Source: Acidobacteriota bacterium
Lineage (GTDB): Bacteria > Acidobacteriota > Terriglobia > Terriglobales > Acidobacteriaceae
Reading direction: 5' to 3'
Assembly (NCBI GenBank): GCA_021781495.1
Contig: JAJXWS010000011.1
Span: 1 to 56,223 of the forward strand
Length of the DNA: 56,223 bases
Position numbers and translations under genes: made by a program. Within the stretch, counting starts at the first letter, position 1. Every line of letters starts with the position of its first letter. This document shows, in pieces, positions 9,063 through 15,962 of the stretch. Below the pieces are notes generated by a model, which saw only the letters and a program-made list of their open reading frames with translations, was not told where the DNA came from and ran no database searches.

Positions 9063-9823
9063 GCGATCTCCTCTGCGGGCGAGTCCTCGGTGCTGGCCAG
9101 AATCTGGGCCAAGTGCACGGTGCGCACGCCGGTGAACTGCCGGTGCAGCGCGCCGCCGATGTGCATCAGGCAACTGTTGTCGAGCGCGGTGGCGTACTCG
9201 GCGCGGGTGGAGAGAACGTCATGTACCTTCCCTGCCAGCATAGCGGAGGATACTTCAGCATTCTTGATGGAGAATGTGCCCCCGAATCCGCAGCATCTTT
9301 CAAGATTGTCGAGCGGGACAAGCTCAAGTCCGCGAACCTTGGCGAGCAGGCGGAAGGGGCGGTCGCCCACGTGCAGCCCGCGCAGGCCGTGACAACTGGC
9401 ATGATAGGTGACGCGATGCGGGAAGTAGGCGCCCACGTCTTCCACGCCGAGGCGGTCGATGAGGAACTCGCTCAGCTCGTGGATGCGCGGCAGAAGGTCA
9501 TGGAAGTCGCGGCGCAGCTGCTCGTTACCCAACTCCTCAAACAGGCCGGGGTATTGCTCGCGAATCATGGCCACGCAGGAGGATGAGGGAATCACGACCG
9601 ACTCCGCATCCTTATACAGGCGGACGAAGCGCTTGGCCTGGCAGAAGGCCTCGCCGCGAAAGCCTGTATTGGCGTGCATCTGGCCGCAGCAGGTCTGCTC
9701 CGGATGGAAATCGAGCGCGACGCCGAGCCTCTCCAGCAATCGAACGACAGCGCGCCCGGTCTCTGGGAACAGCGTGTCGTTATAGCAGGTAATAAACAGC
9801 GACGTGCGCATGGTTTGCACCAT
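9059..9823 (-). CDS. lutA: Lactate utilization protein A (CCG-domain iron-sulfur protein)
   Basis: 254 residues with two CCG (heterodisulfide-reductase-like) domains; the cysteine motifs TCCGQ near residue 55 and RCCGFGG near residue 190 are visible. It is the first gene of the lut-rha operon and the CCG subunit of the lactate-oxidising complex. Start ATG 9823 follows AAAGGGGAG closely; the alternative ATG 9811 (MRTSLFITCYND) matches the usual family start and cannot be excluded. The promoter at about 9869-9898 leaves a leader of about 40 bases. Confidence 0.93.
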   Translation of the reverse strand: MVQTMRTSLFITCYNDTLFPETGRAVVRLLERLGVALDFHPEQTCCGQMHANTGFRGEAFCQAKRFVRLYKDAESVVIPSSSCVAMIREQYPGLFEELGNEQLRRDFHDLLPRIHELSEFLIDRLGVEDVGAYFPHRVTYHASCHGLRGLHVGDRPFRLLAKVRGLELVPLDNLERCCGFGGTFSIKNAEVSSAMLAGKVHDVLSTRAEYATALDNSCLMHIGGALHRQFTGVRTVHLAQILASTEDSPAEEIA

Positions 9824-9868
9824 TGCTCCCCTTTCGTTCAAGTCCTTGGTCCGGGGGAGCAAAAGCGT

Positions 9869-9898
9869 ATCGTATTCGATAGAGATACGAGTTGTCTA
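9869..9898 (-). promoter_or_regulatory. Promoter of the lutABC-rhaI operon
   Basis: On the minus strand TAGACA (9898-9893, 5 of 6 to the sigma-70 -35) is followed after exactly 18 bases by TACGAT (9874-9869, 4 of 6 to the -10, with the key first, second and last bases). The predicted start near 9862 lies about 40 bases before lutA. The surrounding 200 bases are clearly AT-richer than the coding DNA. Confidence 0.5.
9870..9890. promoter_or_regulatory. Palindromic operator candidate overlapping the lutA promoter
   Basis: TCGTAT (9870-9875) and ATACGA (9885-9890) form a perfect 6-bp inverted repeat with a 9-base spacer. It occupies the spacer and the -10 of the promoter above, a classic repressor position. 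The IclR/sugar-binding fusion encoded in the same operon is the obvious candidate binder, but this is inference. A second, weaker ATTGC/GCAAT pair lies at 9898-9923. Confidence 0.45.
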
Positions 9899-10027
9899 TT
9901 GCAATTGTAAATCGAATCGCAATTTTCGACGGCGAGGCCGGGGCTTCCTGGAGCAATTCGAAGACATGCCGGCGCCACCATCGGTAAGAGACTCCCCGGT
10001 GTCCATTGTCCTACAAGGGGGACGGCC

Positions 10028-11086
10028 TCAGGCCGGCTCGGTGCTCCAGTCGCAGGGGATTTCGCGGCGTTGCCGGGCGCTTTCGGCAACCCACTCCAGC
10101 ACGCGCGCCACACGCCATGCCGCGACAGCCTCAACGGGCGGGGCGGCCTTGCCGAGCAGGGCATCGCGGACTCCGGCATAGTAAAGGCGATAGTCGCCGG
10201 GCACGGTTTCGACGGGCTGCGTGACCATGCCACCGTCTACATCCGTGCAGAGCGTGCCCCAGGCTGAAGAGGGCTCATGCCCCCAGCCAGATTGATGGAT
10301 GCTGGTGATCTTGTTGAGCTCGGCCTCCTGGCCATCGACGCCCCATTTCCAGTAGTTGCCGTGGGTGCCACGCAGGTGAAAGCGCGGACGGGCGAGCGCG
10401 GAGAGGAGGTTGGCCTCAAACACGACGCTGAAGCCGGGGTAGTGCAGGCGGGCGAGGAAGGCGTCATTGGCGCCGTCGCCGTCGCGCTCGCGGCGGACCT
10501 CGCCGCCAATGGCCTCCGGCTTGCCAAAGAGGGCAAGAACCTGGTCTCCGAGATGCGTTCCCAGATCGAGCAGCATGCCGCCGCCCTGGCTCGGATCGTC
10601 CTTCCACGGGCGACGGGTATTGCCGGGATTCCAGCGGTCAAAGCAGGAGTGAAGGTGGACCAGGCGGCCGAGGGAACCCTCGTGCAACAGTTTACGAATG
10701 GTCAGGAAGTCGCCGTCCCAGCGGCGGTTATGGAACGGGATGAGGAGCTTCCCCTGCTGGCGGGCAAGATGGATAAGCTCCGCAATCTGGGCAGAGGTGG
10801 TGGCGGTGGGCTTGTCGACGACGACGTTCTTGCCCGCGGCGAGCACCTCACGGGCTACGTCAAAGTGGGTTCCGCTGGGCGTGGCCACCACGATCAGTTC
10901 GAGAGAGGCATCGGCAAGCATGGCCTGCAGCGTGCGATAGGTGGTGATGCCGGGGTAGCGCGCGGCGGCATTGTCGGAGTTGCGCTCGACGACGGCGGCG
11001 AGTTCCAGTCCATCCACGGAGGAGACGAGCGGGCCGTGAAACACGCGCCCCGCCATGCCAAAAGCAACCAAACCTACTCGAATCAT
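10028..11086 (-). CDS. Gfo/Idh/MocA family NAD(P)-dependent oxidoreductase
   Basis: 352 residues. The N-terminal Rossmann domain starts VGLVAFGMAGRVFHGPL, the conserved EKP-like motif is VDKPTATTSAQI, and the catalytic-side DLGTHLGDQVL matches the G-x-x-x-H motif of the family. The overall pattern is closest to the YdgJ/inositol-dehydrogenase-like group acting on sugars or cyclitols. It lies 27 bases after the ABC permease gene on the same strand, so it is probably the last gene of that operon, and 204 bases before lutA. The substrate is unknown; a link to the neighbouring sugar genes is only suggestive. Confidence 0.9.
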   Translation of the reverse strand: MIRVGLVAFGMAGRVFHGPLVSSVDGLELAAVVERNSDNAAARYPGITTYRTLQAMLADASLELIVVATPSGTHFDVAREVLAAGKNVVVDKPTATTSAQIAELIHLARQQGKLLIPFHNRRWDGDFLTIRKLLHEGSLGRLVHLHSCFDRWNPGNTRRPWKDDPSQGGGMLLDLGTHLGDQVLALFGKPEAIGGEVRRERDGDGANDAFLARLHYPGFSVVFEANLLSALARPRFHLRGTHGNYWKWGVDGQEAELNKITSIHQSGWGHEPSSAWGTLCTDVDGGMVTQPVETVPGDYRLYYAGVRDALLGKAAPPVEAVAAWRVARVLEWVAESARQRREIPCDWSTEPA

Positions 11087-11113
11087 CAGATTTCCTTGTG
11101 CGGTATAGGCTTC

Positions 11114-12859
11114 TCAGCCTTCGAGTTTATATCGCGTCTCGGCCAGCCGGTAGAGCCGCCGCCACACGAGACGATTGACGGTGACGACCATCAACGCCAT
11201 CAGAACGGTGGCGAGCACCAGCATGGGAAAGCGGCCGGCGTCAGTGGCGGCGCTGATCTGCGCTCCCAGGCCGAGCGTTTGCAGCGTGCGGTGCTGGATG
11301 TGGTAGTACTCGGCGAAGATGGAGGCGTTCCACGCTCCGCCGGATGCAGTGACCAGGCCGGTGATGAGGTAGGGGAAGATACCGGGCAGGATCAGCGTCG
11401 TCCAGCGCTGCCAGCGCGAAAACCGGTAGAGCGTGGCGGCCTCTTTCAGGTCCGACGGGATGGCCATGGCTCCGGCGATGACGTTGAACAGGATGTACCA
11501 CTGCGTGCCGAGCAGCATGAGGGCGATGGAGCCAATGCCCAGCCCGCCGCCGAGGCGGATCAGCGCCAGCAGCAGCACGGGGAACAGCGCCGTGGCTGGC
11601 ACGGAGGCCACCACCTGCGTAATGGGCTGCAGGATGCGCGCCAGACGGGGATGAAAGCCGATGGTGACGCCAACCGGAATCGTCCAGGCAGCGGCCAGCG
11701 CAAGCGTGACGTTTACGCGCAGAAAGGTAGCGCCGGCGCCCATCAGCAGCAGGCGGACATCGGCCCAGGAGATGGCCTGCATCATGCGGAAGCCCTCATA
11801 GGCGCCCCAGATGGCAAGAAGACCGGCAAAGATGCCGAGGCCGATCTGCAGCATTTGGCCGCCGCGCCTGTCATCGTCCACGGGCTGCACCACGCGGCAG
11901 GCGCGGGTGACGGAGAGGCGACGGTAGATGCTCTCCTCCATACCGCTGAGGGCGCGGGCGGGCAGCCGGCGCAGAAAGCTGGACCGCTGCAGCAGCGTGA
12001 GCATGGGCGAGGTAACGCGCGTTGCGGACTCAACCTGCTCGAACTTGAACTTGTCGCTCCAGGCAATCAGCGGACGCCAGATGAGCTGGTCCGTGGCCAC
12101 GATGATCAGCACGAGGACAGCGAGGCCCCAGAGGAGCGCGTGCATGTCCACGGGGCTGGTCGAGGCCGCTGTTTGCAGGTAGCTGCCTAGGCCGGGAAGC
12201 CGGAAGAAGCGGTTGCCGAGCGGAAACATCTCGCAGGCGATGAGGGCAAACCAGCCGCCTGCAACGGAGACAATGGAGTTCCAGATGAGGCCGATTGCGG
12301 AGTAGGGAAGCTCAAGCTGCCAGAAGCGCTGCCAGGCCGAGTAGCGATAGATGCGCGAGGCCTCAATCATCTCGCGGGGAATGCTCTTCAGCGAAGAGTA
12401 AAAGCTGAAGGCCATGTTCCACACCTGGCCGGTGAAGATGAGCAGAATGGAGCCCATCTCAATGCCGAGTTGATGGCCGGGCACGAGGGCCATCATGCCG
12501 AGCATGACGCCGGGCAGAAAGCTAAGCACGGGAATGGATTGCAGGATGTCGAGTACGGCGATCATCCAGGCTTCCACACGCCGGTTGTAGGCGGCGATAT
12601 AGCCGTAGCCCACAGCGAAGATCAGGCTCAGCAGGTAGGCGATGCCAATGCGCACCACGGAATAGAAGGCATAGAGCGGCAGCGCGCGGATGGAGTGCGA
12701 GATGGGCACGGCGGGCGTGGGCCTTGCCAGCCAGTAGCTGCCCACCTGCAACAGGCTGAAGAAGGTGGCAATGCCGCACGCGCCGATGATGAGATCAGTA
12801 AAGAACGGCCAGTTGCGCACGGCAACCAGGGAGCGGCCAAAGGTGTTCTGGATCCTCAC
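11114..12859 (-). CDS. NitT/TauT-type ABC transporter, fused double permease
   Basis: 581 residues holding two complete BPD_transp_1 permease units in one chain. Each half carries its own cytoplasmic EAA loop that docks the ATPase: EASRIYRYSAWQRFWQLELP in the first half and EAATLYRFSRWQRWTTLILP in the second. About 12 membrane segments are expected. It starts at GTG 12859, overlapping the ATPase stop (GTGA). Family knowledge suggests import of small anions such as nitrate, sulfonate or bicarbonate, but neither gene side carries a binding protein, so the substrate is not known. Confidence 0.9.
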   Translation of the reverse strand: MRIQNTFGRSLVAVRNWPFFTDLIIGACGIATFFSLLQVGSYWLARPTPAVPISHSIRALPLYAFYSVVRIGIAYLLSLIFAVGYGYIAAYNRRVEAWMIAVLDILQSIPVLSFLPGVMLGMMALVPGHQLGIEMGSILLIFTGQVWNMAFSFYSSLKSIPREMIEASRIYRYSAWQRFWQLELPYSAIGLIWNSIVSVAGGWFALIACEMFPLGNRFFRLPGLGSYLQTAASTSPVDMHALLWGLAVLVLIIVATDQLIWRPLIAWSDKFKFEQVESATRVTSPMLTLLQRSSFLRRLPARALSGMEESIYRRLSVTRACRVVQPVDDDRRGGQMLQIGLGIFAGLLAIWGAYEGFRMMQAISWADVRLLLMGAGATFLRVNVTLALAAAWTIPVGVTIGFHPRLARILQPITQVVASVPATALFPVLLLALIRLGGGLGIGSIALMLLGTQWYILFNVIAGAMAIPSDLKEAATLYRFSRWQRWTTLILPGIFPYLITGLVTASGGAWNASIFAEYYHIQHRTLQTLGLGAQISAATDAGRFPMLVLATVLMALMVVTVNRLVWRRLYRLAETRYKLEG

Positions 12860-14337
12860 TTGGCGTCCTCGCTGGCGGCAATCTCCTCTTCCAGCGCGTC
12901 GGGCATCACAAAGCGGCGGCGGCCGGCGTCAAAGTCGAACAGCTCGGCGTAACGGCCCCAGGTGATGGCGGTCTCCATCTGGCGCTGCGACTCCTCTTCG
13001 CTGAACTGCTCATCGATCATGTCGAGGAAGAACTCCTCGGGGACGGTGTGGTCGCTCTTGGCCTCAAGGGCGCGGCGAATCTGGCGCAGCAGCAGGACGT
13101 TCTCAACGGCTGCGTCGCGGAAGAGCTCCTTCTGGCGCAGAATCTCGGAGTTGGCGAACTCGGCTCCGCTGTCGGTAATGGCGGCGTCGCCCTCCTCGAT
13201 GGTGAGGAAGCCAAGAAGCTGCGCGGCGTCCACAATCGGCAGCAGGTCGTCGATCTCGAAGGCGAGGTCGTCGGCCAGGCGGTAGATGTCGTCGCGTCCG
13301 CCCTTGTCCAGCAGCAGTTCCAGCAGGCCCGCCACACCGCCCGGACGGGCGTGGGGCAGCATCTGGTAGCGCATCTGGCGCTGGTCGCGCACGCGCGGAC
13401 CGGCCTGCTGGTCGGGTGCTCCGGTGGGGGCAACGTCGGGCCGCGTGAGCACCTTGTAGATGTAGTCGACGAGCTGCGTGAAGGGTTCGGATTTGCGGTC
13501 GCGCGGCTGCGGCAACTGCACTTTAAAGTCAGTGCGGATGTGGCCGGGGTTGCGCCCGAGCACGATGATGCGGTCGGCCAGCAGCACGGCTTCTTCAATG
13601 TTGTGCGTGACGAGGAAGACGGCCTTGGTGGGCATGGTTTTCTTGGCCCACAGCTCCAGCAGTTCGCTGCGCAGGTTCTCCGCGGTGAGCACGTCGAGGG
13701 CGGAGAAAGGCTCATCCATGAAGAGAACCTCCGGCTCCACCACCAGGGCGCGGGCAAAGCCGACGCGCTGGCGCATGCCGCCGGAGAGTTCCTTGGGATA
13801 GGCAGCCTCAAAGCCGTCGAGACCCACGGTGTCGAGCATGCGCATGCTGCGCTCGTGCCGCTCAGCCGGAGGAACGCCCCGCGCCTTGAGCGGGGCCTCC
13901 ACGTTCTCCAGCACGGTGAGCCACGGGAAGAGGGCGAAGCTCTGGAAGACGATGGAGACGTTGATTTCGGCCTCTGAGATGGGCCTGCCGTGCCAGTAAA
14001 CGCGCCCGGCCGAGGGTAGCGAGAGGCCGGTGAGCATGCGCAGCATGGTTGACTTGCCCGAGCCGGAGGGGCCGAGCAGCGCGACGATCTCGCCCGGCAC
14101 GATGCTCAGATCGGTGGCCGCGATGACCTGAATGCGGTTTTCGCTCGGCTGCGCATAGTACTTCTCAATGGCCTCGGCGCGAATGATGGCGTCGGGCTGA
14201 GACAGGGATGTGCCGTTCTGGATGCCTGCTTCCTGCATGGCTTGGATCTCCGCTTCGGTGTCTGCCGGCATGCGTGGGGACCGGCCGCTTCTTACAAGTT
14301 TATGATTGCCGGGTTGCTGATCGATGAATCGTCCCAT
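12856..14337 (-). CDS. ABC transporter ATPase with AAA-associated C-terminal domain
   Basis: 493 residues, about twice the length of a bare ATPase. The nucleotide-binding domain (about 50-310) has Walker A GPSGSGKST, signature LSGGMRQR, Walker B VLFMDEPFSALD and the switch VTHN. The last 160 residues form the AAA-associated domain found in some NitT/TauT ATPases, probably regulatory. The N-terminal 45 residues before the domain are poorly defined: ATGs at 14337, 14271 and 14238 are all possible, the last with a GGAG 9 bases upstream; I keep the longest. It is coupled to the fused permease by a GTGA overlap. Confidence 0.88.
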   Translation of the reverse strand: MGRFIDQQPGNHKLVRSGRSPRMPADTEAEIQAMQEAGIQNGTSLSQPDAIIRAEAIEKYYAQPSENRIQVIAATDLSIVPGEIVALLGPSGSGKSTMLRMLTGLSLPSAGRVYWHGRPISEAEINVSIVFQSFALFPWLTVLENVEAPLKARGVPPAERHERSMRMLDTVGLDGFEAAYPKELSGGMRQRVGFARALVVEPEVLFMDEPFSALDVLTAENLRSELLELWAKKTMPTKAVFLVTHNIEEAVLLADRIIVLGRNPGHIRTDFKVQLPQPRDRKSEPFTQLVDYIYKVLTRPDVAPTGAPDQQAGPRVRDQRQMRYQMLPHARPGGVAGLLELLLDKGGRDDIYRLADDLAFEIDDLLPIVDAAQLLGFLTIEEGDAAITDSGAEFANSEILRQKELFRDAAVENVLLLRQIRRALEAKSDHTVPEEFFLDMIDEQFSEEESQRQMETAITWGRYAELFDFDAGRRRFVMPDALEEEIAASEDAK

Positions 14338-14385
14338 GCCGGCCCGGACATGTCCTTCTTCCCGGCACAGGCCGGCACAACCTTT

Positions 14386-14400
14386 ACCCGGATTCCGGGT
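14386..14400. promoter_or_regulatory. Inverted repeat in the divergent intergenic region upstream of the ABC operon
   Basis: ACCCGGA-T-TCCGGGT is a perfect 7-bp inverted repeat with a single-base centre. It lies 49-63 bases before the longest ATPase start and 163 bases before the response regulator on the other strand. It could be an operator or a compact hairpin. The 225-base region 14338-14562 holds no gene that I can support. Confidence 0.35.
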
Positions 14401-14562
14401 CTATAGGAGAGACGACGCAGTACGGCAGCCAAGCGTATCATTCTGGTAAAGCCATTCCGACAAGGGAAGGGGAACGATGGGCAAACCTGCAAGTTGCCCT
14501 CTGGCTAGACTCTTCCAGAACTGAACGCGAGTTTGCCAAACCAATCGAACGTTGAAGAGAGT

Positions 14563-14934
14563 ATGCCCGAAAATAACGCCAAACCCAAGGTGCTGGTAGT
14601 CGACGACGAGCGGGTTATCGCCGACACGCTGGCCATGATTCTGAATCAGAGCGGCTTTCAGGCCCGCGCGGTCTACTCCGGCGAGAAAGCGCTGGAGATG
14701 GCGTCCACCTTTGTGCCGGACATGCTGATCACGGACGTCATCATGGACGATCTGAACGGCATCGACGCGGCCATCCGCATGCGGGCCCAGTTGCCGAATA
14801 TCAAGATTCTGCTGTTCTCAGGCCAGGCTGCCACGGCCGATCTGCTGGAGAAGGCGCGCGCCCAGGGATACGAGTTTGAGATCCTGGCCAAGCCGGTGCA
14901 TCCGCAGGACCTGCTGGCGCGGCTGCGCGGATAG
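14563..14934 (+). CDS. Single-domain response regulator
   Basis: 123 residues, a lone CheY-like receiver domain with no output domain. The acidic pocket VVDDER (about 14-17), the phosphoacceptor Asp in LITDVIMDD (about 58) and the conserved lysine in ILAKPVHP (about 107) are all present. The start is ATG 14563; the open frame also allows TTG 14533, but GAAGAGAG precedes the ATG. It is transcribed away from the ABC operon and converges on recR. No histidine kinase is nearby, so its partner cannot be named. Confidence 0.92.
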   Translation: MPENNAKPKVLVVDDERVIADTLAMILNQSGFQARAVYSGEKALEMASTFVPDMLITDVIMDDLNGIDAAIRMRAQLPNIKILLFSGQAATADLLEKARAQGYEFEILAKPVHPQDLLARLRG

Positions 14935-14952
14935 CACTCGCCCGCGCGTTTA

Positions 14953-15552
14953 CTAGAGCTCGCGGCGGCCTTCCAGCGCGCGTGTCATGGTCACTTCGTC
15001 GGCGTATTCGATATCGCTGCCGGCGGGGACGCCCGTGGCGATTCGCGTGATGCGTACGGAGAAGCCACGCAGAGCCTGTGCCATCCAGTTGGCCGTAGCT
15101 TCACCCTCCAGGGTGGGGCTGGTGGCCAGGATCACCTCATCCACTTCGCCCCGCTCCACCCGGCTCAGCAGGGAACTGCCGCGTAACTGGTCCGGCCCCA
15201 CGCCGTGCAGGGGCGAGAGCGTTCCGTGCAGCACATGGTATACGCCGTGATAGCTGCGCGTGCGCTCAATGGAGGCGATATTGGTGGGCTCCTCTACCAC
15301 GCAGACCAGCCGCTGATTGCGCGCCGGGCTGGCACAGTAGACGCAGGGGTCCACGTCCGTAACGTTGTTGCAGACGGAGCAGAGGCGCAGGCTGGCCTTC
15401 AGATTGCGCACGGCATCGGCCAGCGTTGCGGCGTCCTCGTCACTGGAGCGCAGAATGTGAAAGGCGTAGCGCTGGGCGGTCTTGGAGCCCACTCCGGGCA
15501 GCTTCTTCAGCTCGTCCATGAGCCGCGCCATGGGCTCTGCGTAGCGTGACAC
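14953..15552 (-). CDS. recR: Recombination mediator RecR
   Basis: 199 residues, standard length. It contains the helix-hairpin-helix LPGVGSKTAQR, the four-cysteine zinc finger (CSVCNNVTDVDPCVYC) and a Toprim domain. RecR acts with RecF/RecO to load RecA on gapped DNA. The start is GTG 15552, preceded at 6 bases by AGGAGG; the open frame upstream to 15570 contains that ribosome site and is not coding. It is the last gene of the conserved dnaX-ebfC-recR cluster, 62 bases after ebfC. Confidence 0.96.
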   Translation of the reverse strand: MSRYAEPMARLMDELKKLPGVGSKTAQRYAFHILRSSDEDAATLADAVRNLKASLRLCSVCNNVTDVDPCVYCASPARNQRLVCVVEEPTNIASIERTRSYHGVYHVLHGTLSPLHGVGPDQLRGSSLLSRVERGEVDEVILATSPTLEGEATANWMAQALRGFSVRITRIATGVPAGSDIEYADEVTMTRALEGRREL

Positions 15553-15614
15553 CTGTCTCCTCCTGAACACACTTGCGGGATCGACGCCCGCGCATTGCTA
15601 TACCAGGCAGCAGC

Positions 15615-15941
15615 CTAGCCGAGCCCCGGCAGCTTCAGTCCGCCGAGCATGCCCTGCACGCTGCTCTGGATGGCTTCGTCGGCCTTGCGGCCCGCGTCAT
15701 TGACGGCGGCCACGACCAGGTCCTCGAGCATCTCCACGTCGGCCCGGCTGCCGCTGAGGCTGCTGACGGCAGCGGGATCGATCTGCAGCTTGAGCAGTTG
15801 CTTTTTGCCGTTCATGGTCGCGGTCACGGCACCGCCGCCGCTGCTGCCCTCCACCACGGTCTGGCTCAGCTTCTTCTGCACCTCTTCCTGCATCTGGCTG
15901 GCCTGCGACAGCATCTCCGAAAGCTTGAGGGGATTGATCAT
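15615..15941 (-). CDS. ebfC: YbaB/EbfC family nucleoid-associated protein
   Basis: 108 residues, typical length. It is a small DNA-binding protein that forms dimers of helical N- and C-terminal parts around a sheet; the N-terminal MLSQASQMQEEVQKKL helix and LEDLVVAAVNDAGRKA helix are conserved. A strong GGAGGAG lies upstream of ATG 15941. It sits between dnaX (21 bases) and recR, the standard bacterial arrangement, supporting a role in chromosome organisation or repair. Confidence 0.95.
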   Translation of the reverse strand: MINPLKLSEMLSQASQMQEEVQKKLSQTVVEGSSGGGAVTATMNGKKQLLKLQIDPAAVSSLSGSRADVEMLEDLVVAAVNDAGRKADEAIQSSVQGMLGGLKLPGLG

Positions 15942-15962
15942 GAGCGGTCTCCTCCGTATGTT

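Noticed and set aside
9063..9173. Longer N-terminus of LutB
   Set aside because: The extra codons lie inside lutA, are Arg/His-rich and lack family similarity, whereas GTG 9062 forms a standard GTGA overlap.
7512..9392. 626-codon open frame on the plus strand, opposite lutB and parts of lutC and lutA
   Set aside because: Its translation is low-complexity Ala/Gly/Arg with no family similarity, while the opposite strand encodes LutABC with intact cysteine motifs.
9834..9846. GTTCAAGTCC resembling a tRNA T-loop
   Set aside because: The flanking bases do not form a T-stem and no acceptor, anticodon or D arm can be built around it.
14338..14562. Possible RNA gene in the divergent intergenic region
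   Set aside because: Only the short ACCCGGA/TCCGGGT repeat is structured; no recognisable riboswitch or small RNA consensus.
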